This document shows positions 7,526 to 14,906 of a stretch of DNA of 64,000 nt, one piece after another; positions within the stretch are counted from its first letter, which is position 1; each line of letters opens with the position of its first letter. The notes beneath the pieces were generated by a model. It was given only the letters and a program-made list of their open reading frames with translations, did not search any database and was not told the DNA's origin. This DNA is from a virus: the IMG/VR virus record IMGVR_UViG_3300036792_000176, positions 23,998-87,997 of that record; one strand, given 5' to 3'. The translations under genes and the position numbers were made by a program.

Positions 7526-7695
7526 TGCCGGATGATGGAGACAATAACACAGTCGGAGAACTGATAAGGGCTCTGCGCAAGATCGACAGGAGTAAGATCG
7601 TAGTCTTGCAGGGGTGCGACTGCCTTAATGAGTGGGACGGTCGGGTAACAGAGAACGACAAGCCGAACGAGATAGTGCTGAGGATCGACGGATAG
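7525..7695 (+). CDS. Small protein, 56 aa
   Basis: ATG 7525 shares its A with the TGA of the ATPase gene (TGATG), so it is coupled to it. The product is short, acidic at both ends, with a basic helix in the middle and a CDC pair. No family recognised. Confidence 0.6.
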   Translation: MPDDGDNNTVGELIRALRKIDRSKIVVLQGCDCLNEWDGRVTENDKPNEIVLRIDG

Positions 7696-7703
7696 GAGAA
7701 GCT

Positions 7704-7958
7704 GTGCCAACACCGACTGGCCTGCCAAAGGTGGGCGAGGTCTGGGAGAGCACCAGGAAACTCCCAGGTCAGAAGACAAACGTCCAGCGGTTCGTCGTGC
7801 TAGAGCGCGGGCGTGGCGACTACTGGTCTATGCGCGTGTACATTCCTGGGAAGGGCGTTAGCCTATGGGTCGATCCGGCTTACCAGATGAAGATGGGCGA
7901 GCTGAAGTACATCGGCCCGGCGAATGCTGAGATCAAGAAGAAGCTGGGTCTGAAATGA
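7704..7958 (+). CDS. Hypothetical protein, 84 aa
   Basis: GTG 7704 follows GGAG by six bases. The sequence GEVWES...VVLERGRGDYWSMRVY looks like a small beta-barrel, resembling phage proteins in which a GxVW opening strand starts an SH3-like fold. A similar opening occurs in the protein at 21807. The C-terminus is lysine-rich. Function unknown. Confidence 0.65.
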   Translation: MPTPTGLPKVGEVWESTRKLPGQKTNVQRFVVLERGRGDYWSMRVYIPGKGVSLWVDPAYQMKMGELKYIGPANAEIKKKLGLK

Positions 7959-8458
7959 GAGTGATCCTCGACTTCTACTTCGACGACCTGGAGCAGCGCT
8001 GCCTGAATCCGAAGTGCGACTTCAGAGTCGGGCCGTACAGCGAGGAGTGGCGCGGTGGCTGCCCCAACTACCTGGCCGAGGAGCGGAGGACATGCAACAG
8101 TGCGCTCGGATTCTTCCGGGCGTTCGGGAACGAGGCACAGCGCAGCGTTCAGGTGAGGCGGGAAGACGCCCGCCTCCCTGGATCGAACTGCAGGCCAGAC
8201 GTTATCTACGGGGAGAGGTTATGGGGTACAACAACGAGGCGATGCACACTGCGATGTCCATTCTCGAGGCCATCGCCATTCCGGAGCTGCCGGCCATGCT
8301 CAAGAAGATGGTGCTGGATGGCACAGCCGAGGTCATCTGGGACCCGCATGTTAGCGGTGTCGTCGGCTTCATCTACCCAGGCACCAACAGGGCCATGTGC
8401 GTGGTGTACGTTAACCGCAATGACTTCGAGCTTGAGGACGAGTTCGAGAACAAGGTAA
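7955..8458 (+). CDS. Cysteine-containing protein with unclear 3' end
   Basis: ATG 7955 overlaps the preceding stop by four bases. The first 65 residues look real: CLNPKC, GGCPN and a TCNSALGFFRAFG segment suggest a zinc ribbon. After about base 8150 the translation turns into Arg/Ser/Pro-rich text typical of an out-of-phase reading, yet no stop comes until 8458, far inside the next gene. Either a frameshift lies near 8100-8160 (real or a sequencing error) or the protein ends in a long out-of-frame overlap. A +1 shift would end at the TGA at 8154. Confidence 0.4.
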   Translation: MRVILDFYFDDLEQRCLNPKCDFRVGPYSEEWRGGCPNYLAEERRTCNSALGFFRAFGNEAQRSVQVRREDARLPGSNCRPDVIYGERLWGTTTRRCTLRCPFSRPSPFRSCRPCSRRWCWMAQPRSSGTRMLAVSSASSTQAPTGPCAWCTLTAMTSSLRTSSRTR

Positions 8459-8502
8459 TGCGGTCCGGTACCGACGTCACAATCAAGGAGGATGGCTCGT
8501 GA
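8221..8502 (+). CDS. Hypothetical protein, 93 aa
   Basis: ATG 8221 has a strong GGGGAGAGG site immediately upstream. The protein has an amphipathic N-terminal helix and a beta-rich centre (VIWDPHVSGVVGFIYPG). The same frame is open upstream and reads PPPWIELQARRYLRGEV before the ATG, which could mean it was once joined to the upstream cysteine protein. No family recognised. Confidence 0.65.
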   Translation: MGYNNEAMHTAMSILEAIAIPELPAMLKKMVLDGTAEVIWDPHVSGVVGFIYPGTNRAMCVVYVNRNDFELEDEFENKVMRSGTDVTIKEDGS

Positions 8503-8696
8503 ATGAAGGATGCAATCACAGCAAGATAGGGTCGATCGCGTCCATCGAGGAGGGCAGGCACTGTGCATTCATGACGTGCCCGAACTACCGCGAGAAGTGC
8601 CCGTTGCACGCTATCGCGAAGACAGGGGAGGAATGCAACCTGACGATGCGGACCGACGTTACCCTAGCCGACCCGCCGGTACCGCCGGTACCCTAG
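8499..8696 (+). CDS. Small cysteine-rich protein, 65 aa
   Basis: GTG 8499 sits in a GTGA overlap with the preceding stop. Five cysteines (CNHSK, HCAFMTC, KCPLH, ECNL) suggest one metal site. The last ten codons run into the GGTACC/CCCTAG repeats of the following promoter region, so the true end may simply reflect this repeat. Confidence 0.55.
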   Translation: MNEGCNHSKIGSIASIEEGRHCAFMTCPNYREKCPLHAIAKTGEECNLTMRTDVTLADPPVPPVP

Positions 8697-8720
8697 CCGT
8701 ACCGCGTACGCCCCGGTACC

Positions 8721-8757
8721 CTAGCCCTAGCGGTATGCATACGGGTACGATATACCT
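8721..8757 (+). promoter_or_regulatory. Promoter with CTAGCCCTAG and TGCATACGGG elements
   Basis: The sequence repeats the arrangement at 5751-5786: CTAGCCCTAG, about 15 bases, TACGAT (8746-8751), then ATACCTA. Here the ATG of the next gene is 50 bases further on, behind an AGGAGG site, so the message has a leader. Confidence 0.55.
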
Positions 8758-8807
8758 ACCGGGCCCCGGGCGATAGGCCAGAGGCCGTCAGGCAAACAGG
8801 AGGAATC

Positions 8808-9287
8808 ATGAGCTACGGAAGATCAAGGCACGTCTTTGGATTCGGCAACAATGCCGACGAGATCGATGACAGCGCGCTAGCTGAGGCAGCGAAGGCATTC
8901 AGGCCTGGCACTAAGCTGCGTGTCCATCCCACGTACACCATCACGGATGTAGGAGGTGCGGCATCTCCTACTCGCTCAATGATGGAAGAGATGGGCGTTG
9001 ACCCTACTAAGGTGGCATTCGCGGCGTCCGTCACGGTAAATGAGGTTCTACCCGAGGACGGCCGGTACGTCACGATGTTCATCGGCAGGAAAGAAGAGCC
9101 GACACGCCTGATCGGGATCACTGACACAGAGCAGGAGGGCAGGGAGCTGGCGCGCGAGGACTACGTATGGCCCGAGCAGCCTGCGATCAAGTGGGTCAGG
9201 CAGAGGGGGCAGGAGCCGACCCTGGTCACTACAGGAGAGACCGGCGACAGCACCGGTGAGTACCAGATCCACAGGGAGTTTGGGTGA
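8808..9287 (+). CDS. Hypothetical protein, 159 aa
   Basis: ATG 8808 has AGGAGGAATC upstream and is the first gene after the 8721 promoter. The central region (residues 35-120) is beta-rich, and the C-terminus is polar and disordered. It carries no visible catalytic motif. Overlaps the next GTG by four bases. Confidence 0.65.
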   Translation: MSYGRSRHVFGFGNNADEIDDSALAEAAKAFRPGTKLRVHPTYTITDVGGAASPTRSMMEEMGVDPTKVAFAASVTVNEVLPEDGRYVTMFIGRKEEPTRLIGITDTEQEGRELAREDYVWPEQPAIKWVRQRGQEPTLVTTGETGDSTGEYQIHREFG

Positions 9288-9490
9288 AGGTACTGATCAC
9301 GATAAAAGACACCATCGAGGACGCACGTGAGGTGCGGATGATGGTGAACACAACGAGCGAAGTGTTCATGCACACATTCGCCGATGATGGCGTGATCATC
9401 CAGGACATGGAGATCATCGAGGACGGTCCGCCTGAACCTCCAAAGCCAAAGCGCAGTAAGCGCAAGATCTGTAAGGAGCCGTGGCAGTAG
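9284..9490 (+). CDS. Hypothetical protein, 68 aa
   Basis: GTG 9284 in a GTGA overlap. The product is a small alpha/beta protein with a proline- and lysine-rich C-terminal tail (PPEPPKPKRSKRK) that could bind nucleic acid by charge. No family recognised. Confidence 0.55.
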   Translation: MKVLITIKDTIEDAREVRMMVNTTSEVFMHTFADDGVIIQDMEIIEDGPPEPPKPKRSKRKICKEPWQ

Positions 9491-9491
9491 C

Positions 9492-9920
9492 ATGAGCATC
9501 CACATAGGCTTCACCGGCACGCGCAAGGGCATGACAAGCGAGCAGAATGAGAAGATTCGCTTCACGCTGCAGAGCTTCAGAGACTACCACTTCGGGATGG
9601 ACCTGGTATTCCATCACGGAGACGAGCCGCACTCTGACCGCGAGGCCGCCGAGATAGCGCAGAAGATCGGGTATCGGATAAAGCCGCATCCGCCAGCGGC
9701 CATGACATCAGAGGACCTGCTAAAGAGGAATCGCGAGATCGTGGCCGCTGTCGAGAATCTATTCGCAGCGCCAGGCGGATTTAAAGAGGAGCTGCGGTCT
9801 GGTACCTGGGCCACTGTTCGCTACGGTAGGCAGGCTGGCCTGGAAGGGCTGATCATTTGGCCAGATGGCTGCCGCTGCCCTCTGTCGGCCAAGGAGCACG
9901 TCCACGGCGTACGATTCTAG
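9492..9920 (+). CDS. SLOG-like nucleotide-binding protein, 142 aa
   Basis: The N-terminal GFTGTRKGMT, the HHGDEPHSD segment near residue 40, the RNREIV motif and the SGTWATVRYGRQAG segment near residue 105 match the SLOG/YpsA-type Rossmann fold (related to DprA and the LOG proteins). The fold binds nucleotides or ADP-ribose derivatives and often appears in phage-host conflict or signalling systems. The protein has only this domain. Substrate and role are unknown. ATG 9492 follows the preceding stop directly. Confidence 0.75.
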   Translation: MSIHIGFTGTRKGMTSEQNEKIRFTLQSFRDYHFGMDLVFHHGDEPHSDREAAEIAQKIGYRIKPHPPAAMTSEDLLKRNREIVAAVENLFAAPGGFKEELRSGTWATVRYGRQAGLEGLIIWPDGCRCPLSAKEHVHGVRF

Positions 9921-9928
9921 GAGTAAGC

Positions 9929-10081
9929 ATGCAAAAGGAAGCTTCTGATACACCCCGGTATGTCATATACGATATGCCCGAAGACATTCCGCTGGGAGCA
10001 TTCGTGACCCTCCGAAGGATGTCGAAGCAGGAGATCGACGGCGAGGACACCGTCGTCTACGAGTATCTGGGGCACGAATAG
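9929..10081 (+). CDS. Small protein, 50 aa
   Basis: ATG 9929 with AGGAGTAAGC upstream. The small acidic product probably forms a short beta-type domain (RYVIYDMP...VTLRRMS). It ends one base into the next GTG. No family recognised. Confidence 0.6.
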   Translation: MQKEASDTPRYVIYDMPEDIPLGAFVTLRRMSKQEIDGEDTVVYEYLGHE

Positions 10082-10764
10082 TGAAAGACACCTATTACGA
10101 GAGAGAGACATGGGCGACTGTCGACATGATCAACCCGCCGTTGCCCGGCATATCATTCTCCGTAGTGTCAAGAGTGCGAGTCCGTCGCCGTGGGCGAGGC
10201 GCGGCTAAACGACTAATGGCGCAGGTACTCGAAGACGCCGACAGAGAGGGAGTGCCGCTCATCCTCGCGGTCGATCCGGATTACCAAGCCAACCCGGATA
10301 TGGATATCGACCGGCTACGCGCGTGGTACGAGAGGCTTGGCTTCCGCAGAATTATCAGCAACGAGCCTGACTTCCTCCTGCGCAACCCCAAGGTGTACGA
10401 GGGAACCGGCTGGCCACAGAAGCTGGAGTCAAAGCGGGCATACTGCACCAATCCGGCGCATGGCTACGGTGAGCACGACAGGATGTGCGTGCCCCCGGCA
10501 GATCCTACCAATCCCAACATACGCATGATCCGTGTCCTGTGGGGCCTGTGCGGATACTGCAACGACACGGACGATCACACACACAGTCTTGCCGATTTTG
10601 CCAGGTGGCATCATCAGCGGATGAGGGTCGGCTACTCAGAGAGGAACAAGTGGGCCAACCCGGATGAGGATGGATCCATAGTTATCCACGGAGACATGGA
10701 GATAATGCTGCTGTCCGATGGCTACCGGAAGGAGCGGAAGGATGGACGCCGAGAGGGAGCGTAG
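10081..10764 (+). CDS. GNAT-family acetyltransferase with C-terminal extension, 227 aa
   Basis: Residues 25-105 carry the GNAT pattern: VRVRRRGRGAAKRLM is the acetyl-CoA pyrophosphate-binding motif, followed by LILAVDPD and RLRAWYERLGFRR. The C-terminal 110 residues hold a separate part with CTNPAHGYGEHDRMC and LCGYC motifs, plausibly a zinc site. Phage GNAT proteins may modify host or phage proteins; the target is unknown. Start GTG 10081 overlaps the previous stop by one base. Confidence 0.8.
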   Translation: MKDTYYERETWATVDMINPPLPGISFSVVSRVRVRRRGRGAAKRLMAQVLEDADREGVPLILAVDPDYQANPDMDIDRLRAWYERLGFRRIISNEPDFLLRNPKVYEGTGWPQKLESKRAYCTNPAHGYGEHDRMCVPPADPTNPNIRMIRVLWGLCGYCNDTDDHTHSLADFARWHHQRMRVGYSERNKWANPDEDGSIVIHGDMEIMLLSDGYRKERKDGRREGA

Positions 10765-11038
10765 GTACGCCGATAGGCTCAGGAAGCATAACGATATGCT
10801 AATCATCCTGTCTGGAATGGGCAAAGCCGAGCGCGCCGTAAGATGGATCGTATTCATAACAGCGGCTGTATCGACAACCGTCGGTATATACCTTGCGTTT
10901 GACCACACCCCGAACATTGGCTACGGCTGGCCTATGATCGTGACCGGCGTAATCATGCTCATCCTGTTCGGGCCGCTCTACGACCAGTTCATGTATCTGT
11001 GCATAAGAGTGAACGACTGCTGGCCACCGAGAGGCTGA
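10742..11038 (+). CDS. Two-span membrane protein, 98 aa
   Basis: ATG 10742 lies within the end of the GNAT gene and has AAGGAGCGG upstream. After a charged N-terminal helix, two hydrophobic segments (residues 35-55 and 62-82) predict an inner-membrane protein with both ends cytoplasmic. It is the last gene of the 8808-11038 operon and is followed by a strong terminator. Confidence 0.65.
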   Translation: MDAERERRYADRLRKHNDMLIILSGMGKAERAVRWIVFITAAVSTTVGIYLAFDHTPNIGYGWPMIVTGVIMLILFGPLYDQFMYLCIRVNDCWPPRG

Positions 11039-11067
11039 GCCCTGGAGCTCCGAGATACGGACGTAAG

Positions 11068-11099
11068 AGGGCCCGGTAGCCGTACGGCTACCGGGCCCT
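11068..11099. terminator. Bidirectional terminator between converging operons
   Basis: A perfect 15-bp stem (AGGGCCCGGTAGCCG at 11068-11082, complement at 11085-11099) with a two-base spacer lies between the end of the rightward operon (11038) and the end of the leftward island (11142). It is embedded in a paired GAGCTCC element (copies at 11045 and 11119). Confidence 0.85.
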
Positions 11100-11141
11100 A
11101 GGCGCGCGGCGTAGGGGCGAGCTCCGCCCCGTTTACGCGAG

Positions 11142-11672
11142 CTAGAGGATCATAGGGTTCCATAGGCGGTCGCGTAGGCGGGCTGACTTACGGGCACGAC
11201 GTAGCATGGTGATGAGGTGACGGGCAGCATCACGCTTATGCATACTGCCTACAGTATCCTGGTACAGACCCCAGGCCCTGAGACGATCGTCCGTAGCGGT
11301 GCTCTTCGCCATACCGCGCGTCTGCTGCACGATACGCGCGTCATTCAGGAATCTACGATGCCTGGCATACTCGAGCATGGCATTTATGCGAACCGGAGAG
11401 AACACGTCATCGTCTGTGAAGGGGTTGTCATTATCGAACTTCTCGGTGACGACGGCCGGTCCTATTCCGTAGTCCAGGCTCTGTACCTCACGGACGGTTC
11501 GGGCGATAATGTCAACCTGGGCACATTCATCGCCGGTAACCTCTCGGCACTCGAAGCGCAGCCATCTTCCGGGGGCATCGCCGTAGATCGACATCCGAGG
11601 TACCTGTGCTATGCATATCCCAGTAGTTCCGCCAGGATCAAGTGCGACCATGTTCAGATGCGGGGGTGTCAC
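11142..11672 (-). CDS. RuvC-like Holliday-junction resolvase, 176 aa
   Basis: The sequence opens with the RNase H-like strand VALDPGGTTG (first catalytic Asp near residue 12). It continues with VVTEKFD (Glu near 77) and ends with a KRDAARH helix supplying the late acidic residue, the layout of RuvC-type phage resolvases. These cut branched replication and recombination intermediates before packaging. GTG 11672 was chosen because it overlaps the upstream stop (GTGA); the frame is open 17 codons further. Last gene of a four-gene minus-strand island ending at the bidirectional terminator. Confidence 0.85.
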   Translation of the reverse strand: MTPPHLNMVALDPGGTTGICIAQVPRMSIYGDAPGRWLRFECREVTGDECAQVDIIARTVREVQSLDYGIGPAVVTEKFDNDNPFTDDDVFSPVRINAMLEYARHRRFLNDARIVQQTRGMAKSTATDDRLRAWGLYQDTVGSMHKRDAARHLITMLRRARKSARLRDRLWNPMIL

Positions 11673-11833
11673 ACAGTCACCACGATTACTGCTATCACTG
11701 CCGCTAGTGCGACGACCATGCATGTCATGACGATGCCTAGCATGAAGCCAGCTACAGCAGGAGGGAAGTCCACTCCTGTAGCCATGAATGTAATTGTACG
11801 AATTCTCTCGTCCAGATCTGCGAGCCGTGTCAT
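11669..11833 (-). CDS. Single-span membrane protein, 54 aa
   Basis: ATG 11833 shares a base with the upstream TGA. A charged N-terminal helix (LADLDERIRTITF) is followed by a long hydrophobic segment of about 25 residues (FMLGIVM...VIVVTV) reaching the C-terminus. Probable small inner-membrane protein. Coupled at both ends by overlaps. Function unknown. Confidence 0.65.
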   Translation of the reverse strand: MTRLADLDERIRTITFMATGVDFPPAVAGFMLGIVMTCMVVALAAVIAVIVVTV

Positions 11834-11985
11834 CACCGGATCACTTCCTTCCATTCTTCCCATTTCATATTGGGGTGGTCTTGCTCCCAGCGTCTTCGCT
11901 TCTCGAGCTTGCGGTACCGTTTGGCCGTGTAGAGCATGAAGCCACATATTGCAACTAGTAGGTACGGAATCATTTCCGTTATCAT
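11833..11985 (-). CDS. Single-span membrane protein, 50 aa
   Basis: ATG 11985 in an ATGA overlap. An N-terminal hydrophobic segment (residues 5-20) is followed by a strongly basic then acidic helix (KRYRKLEKRRRWEQD), as in small membrane anchors with a cytoplasmic tail. Function unknown. Confidence 0.65.
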   Translation of the reverse strand: MITEMIPYLLVAICGFMLYTAKRYRKLEKRRRWEQDHPNMKWEEWKEVIR

Positions 11986-12182
11986 ATCCGAATACCTCCG
12001 GCTAGTGTCTGTGATGAGAGGGTAAGGTAGCCAATTGCATGAGAAGCCATCGCCAGAATCTCGGGTAGTGGCAATGCCCTGCACGAGATATCTACCGGGC
12101 AGTGAAGGTCACCGGAGTACTCGTCATACTGCATATAAACACCGTGAATTCCGCAGAACGGCGATGAAGAGGAGTCGGGCAA
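11982..12182 (-). CDS. Small protein with Cys/His pattern, 66 aa
   Basis: TTG 12182 is preceded by AAAGGGAAA. The product has CGIHG and HCPVDISC segments that could bind one metal, then a weakly hydrophobic C-terminal half. First gene of the leftward island; its promoter should lie in 12183-12281, facing the primase-helicase gene. Start codon uncertain. Confidence 0.5.
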   Translation of the reverse strand: MPDSSSSPFCGIHGVYMQYDEYSGDLHCPVDISCRALPLPEILAMASHAIGYLTLSSQTLAGGIRI

Positions 12183-12281
12183 AGTTTCCCTTTCTGCGTA
12201 TTAAGGTTTCTCGGGCGGACCCCCGATCGGTACGGTAAGGTAACCGCTAGCTAAGCCCGAGCCCGGAGGTCCTGCCCGATA
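12183..12281. promoter_or_regulatory. Divergent promoter region
   Basis: This 99-base gap separates the leftward resolvase island from the rightward primase-helicase gene and must hold at least one promoter in each direction. It contains a CGCTAGCTAAGC palindromic stretch near 12247-12256 and the GGAGG ribosome site (12265-12269) of the helicase gene. No unambiguous -10 box was found. Confidence 0.4.
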
Positions 12282-14423
12282 ATGAGTATAGCCGATCGTA
12301 CCCGAAACCGCGCGGTTTCGGGCGATTCGGAGGAGCGCCGTGACGCTGCGCTTCTCACTGCAAGGAGGCTAGTTCGCTATGGAATGCCCGTATTTCCAGC
12401 AAGGGTTGATGAAGATGGAAATCCCGACAGAGACGATAGACGATGGGCACGGTGGCAGAGGTACCCTGCAGATATGGATGTACTTGCAGGATACCGCCCC
12501 GGCGACGCACTGGCGGCAGTATGCGGCATCACATTCGATGTCATTGACATCGACCCGAGGAACGGCGGCAAGTTCTCATTCAACAGGATGTCGGATGAGC
12601 TCGGCGACTCGGCTCCAAAAGTGTACGGAATGTCTAAGACGCCGAGTGGCGGAACTCACCTCTACATCGCAGCTCTGGGCATAGGTAGCCATAACGGCTT
12701 TATGCCGGGAATTGACCTAAAGGGTGGATTCCCAGACGGTAGTGGACGTGGCTTTGTATTCATCCCTCCAACCATCCGTCCGGTCAAAGGACACGATGGC
12801 GAAAACGGTGTCATAACAGGCGGATACGCCGAACAGGGCGTACGCATGGGTACGTACAAATGGCTCGAGCAGATGTCGCCCCCAGGAGGAGACTCATCCT
12901 CAGAGGAGATCTCATCCTACATACTGGCAGCCGTAGAAGGATCGCGAACACAGAGACCTACTGGTCAGCATGGTGCGAGGATAACCGCTAATCGGCTACG
13001 GTCTGACTGTATCAAGGCCGAGGCCGGGGGACAGCGCGCAGCCATGCTCCGTTATGTTCACGAGCTAGAGCGCAAGGGCTACGACAAGAATGACATCCTG
13101 GTTCTACTTCGCAGTCTATGCGCAGATATGCCCGTTTACGATGAGCGTCGCCCTTGGTGGCCTGTAAAAGGTCGCAACCCGGACCGAGAGCTGCTGACGC
13201 TGTTCCATCGTAGCGGGACAGTGATACCGGACGCCACCGATGAAGAGCTAAGCATTCTTGAGGGTCCCAGCGTGGCACAGGTTGTGCCGATGGGACTGAC
13301 GCCATTCTCTGAGATAGACCGCGGTCTCAGCAGCTGGCTCTGGAAAAGATACATCGCTGTCGGTGACATAACCATACTGGACGGAGACGCTGGTAATGGT
13401 AAGTCACTGATAACGCTAGACATCGGCGCTCGCGCAACTCGAGGGCGTGAGATGCCGGATGACTCGGACGGGCCTGATTGCTGCTCTGTCCTGCTGCTAG
13501 CGCCAGAGGACAGCGACAAGGTGACGGCTGGACGTCTAGAGGCCGCGAGCGCGGATATGACGCGGATCTTCAGGCCAGCGCTCACCCTGAGGAAGAAGAA
13601 GGGCAACGATGATCCGAAGGCGTACTCTGGGGATGAGCTAGTAACATTCCCAAAGAGCGTCAATAGGCTCAGAAGATGGATCGTAGCCTACGGCATCAAG
13701 CTGATCATAGTTGACCCCATCTCTGCGTTTCTGGGCGAGAAGGTCAACAGCAACAACGACGCGAGCGTCCGCCAGGCCCTGGCCCCTCTGAGCGCAATGC
13801 TATCAGAGGTAGGGTGTAGCGCCATATTCATCCGGCACTACAACAAGGACTCTACCCTCAAGGCGGCGCACCGTGGCGGTGGCTCGGTAGCGTTCGGTGC
13901 GGTATCCCGCGTACAGCTGATCAGTGGCGAGGTACCGGCCGATAAGGCCGAGAAGTTCCAGTGTGAGGGCAAGGTCTTCGGTATAACGCAGGTGAAGAAC
14001 AACCACCTGAACCGTAGGCCAGGATACACGCTAGCGTATACCATTCAGGACAGTGACGTTGTCGCTGACACCGATGGCAACATGGCCCCTATGGTGCGCT
14101 GGCTCGGAGAGCTCACGCTGAGTGCGGACGAGCTAGCTGGCTCCGAGGTTAAGCCGAGACGCGGGCCAGAGCCGATGGTTCAGGATGAGATATCTGAAGT
14201 CATCCAGTCCATGTTCGAGCATCAGGAGGTATGGGACGCCAAGGATGCCGTGAACGAGATAAAGGCGGCGGGTATCTCTGCCAACATGAGTACGGTGAAC
14301 AAGGTGAAGAAGAAGATGGGTATCCGCAGCGTTCCGAGGCGCACGCGGGGTAAGCCTGGAACAACAGGCTGGAACTGGGTAATGGACGTAAAAATGAAGG
14401 TATCTGAAGAGGAAGAAGAATAG
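12282..14423 (+). CDS. Bifunctional primase-polymerase / RepA-like helicase, 713 aa
   Basis: Residues 24-195 form a Prim-Pol domain: the metal-binding Asp pair is in VIDIDP (89/91), and the family SGGTH motif is at 122-126. Residues 335-600 are a RecA-like replicative helicase of the RepA/AAA_25 type: Walker A GDAGNGKS (368-375), LLLAPEDS (about 404-411), Walker B LIIVDP (474-479), and the IFIRHYNKDS segment. A linker leads to a 65-residue winged-helix-like C-terminal domain that recurs as the separate protein at 993. Primase and helicase in one chain would synthesise primers and unwind the phage origin. Start ATG 12282 with GGAGG 12 bases upstream. Confidence 0.9.
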   Translation: MSIADRTRNRAVSGDSEERRDAALLTARRLVRYGMPVFPARVDEDGNPDRDDRRWARWQRYPADMDVLAGYRPGDALAAVCGITFDVIDIDPRNGGKFSFNRMSDELGDSAPKVYGMSKTPSGGTHLYIAALGIGSHNGFMPGIDLKGGFPDGSGRGFVFIPPTIRPVKGHDGENGVITGGYAEQGVRMGTYKWLEQMSPPGGDSSSEEISSYILAAVEGSRTQRPTGQHGARITANRLRSDCIKAEAGGQRAAMLRYVHELERKGYDKNDILVLLRSLCADMPVYDERRPWWPVKGRNPDRELLTLFHRSGTVIPDATDEELSILEGPSVAQVVPMGLTPFSEIDRGLSSWLWKRYIAVGDITILDGDAGNGKSLITLDIGARATRGREMPDDSDGPDCCSVLLLAPEDSDKVTAGRLEAASADMTRIFRPALTLRKKKGNDDPKAYSGDELVTFPKSVNRLRRWIVAYGIKLIIVDPISAFLGEKVNSNNDASVRQALAPLSAMLSEVGCSAIFIRHYNKDSTLKAAHRGGGSVAFGAVSRVQLISGEVPADKAEKFQCEGKVFGITQVKNNHLNRRPGYTLAYTIQDSDVVADTDGNMAPMVRWLGELTLSADELAGSEVKPRRGPEPMVQDEISEVIQSMFEHQEVWDAKDAVNEIKAAGISANMSTVNKVKKKMGIRSVPRRTRGKPGTTGWNWVMDVKMKVSEEEEE

Positions 14424-14430
14424 GTAAACC

Positions 14431-14461
14431 CTAGCCTGCAGTCGCCGAGATAGGGTAGGAT
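14431..14461 (+). promoter_or_regulatory. Promoter with TAGGAT -10 box
   Basis: TAGGAT at 14456-14461 is followed after six bases by ATG 14468, as at 5775. A CCCTAGCC word lies 21 bases upstream of it. This fits a leaderless transcript starting at the ATG of a 24-codon reading frame. Confidence 0.55.
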
Positions 14462-14467
14462 AGGGGT

Positions 14468-14542
14468 ATGACGTACCGTACCGGGGCGACCCCCGAATAC
14501 TGGTGCGACCCCGGTAGGCCGAGAACAGAGGAATACCCATGA
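14468..14542 (+). CDS. Putative leaderless 24-residue leader peptide
   Basis: ATG 14468 lies at the position expected for a transcript start from the TAGGAT box. The frame reads 24 codons and its TGA (14540-14542) overlaps the next ATG as ATGA, the same coupling used by genuine genes here. The peptide carries one Cys and ends TEEYP. It could serve only to load ribosomes onto the next gene, which has just a weak AGAGGAA site of its own. Too short to prove by sequence alone. Confidence 0.45.
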   Translation: MTYRTGATPEYWCDPGRPRTEEYP

Positions 14543-14673
14543 ACTGGCCGTATGAGGAGTGCGAGGTTTGCGGAGGCGCTCTGATGTTCAACGGCGATGA
14601 CTGGATGCACATCAACTCCGGGAAAGACGACACCCTTCACATCCCTTCACCAGACAGGAAGACGAATGCCTAA
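14539..14673 (+). CDS. Small zinc-ribbon-like protein, 44 aa
   Basis: ATG 14539. CEVCGG near residue 8 and two histidines (WMHINSG, LHIP) suggest a half zinc ribbon. It overlaps the next gene by eight bases. Function unknown. Confidence 0.55.
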   Translation: MNWPYEECEVCGGALMFNGDDWMHINSGKDDTLHIPSPDRKTNA

Positions 14674-14902
14674 GATCGAAATCAAGACGCAGATGACTGC
14701 CCAGCAGCTGATCGATCTCATAATGGCGAGCGGGGCTGACCTGAGCAAGCCTGCACAGATCTTCATCGACCTGGGGAACGACGGTGCCGAGTACTATGGC
14801 ATCGGAAAGGTCGAGACCTGCTTCCATCCGGCCAGCAAGGACGACGAGCCCAATCCGTACACGAGCCTCGTTATCGGGCTCGGCGAATTCCACTGCGGGT
14901 GA
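14666..14902 (+). CDS. Hypothetical protein, 78 aa
   Basis: ATG 14666 with GGAAGACG upstream. An amphipathic helix (MTAQQLIDLIMASG) leads into a beta-rich region with FIDLGNDGAEYYGIG. It resembles small phage proteins in which an N-terminal helix packs on a three-strand sheet. No named family. Confidence 0.65.
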   Translation: MPKIEIKTQMTAQQLIDLIMASGADLSKPAQIFIDLGNDGAEYYGIGKVETCFHPASKDDEPNPYTSLVIGLGEFHCG

Positions 14903-14906
14903 TGAC

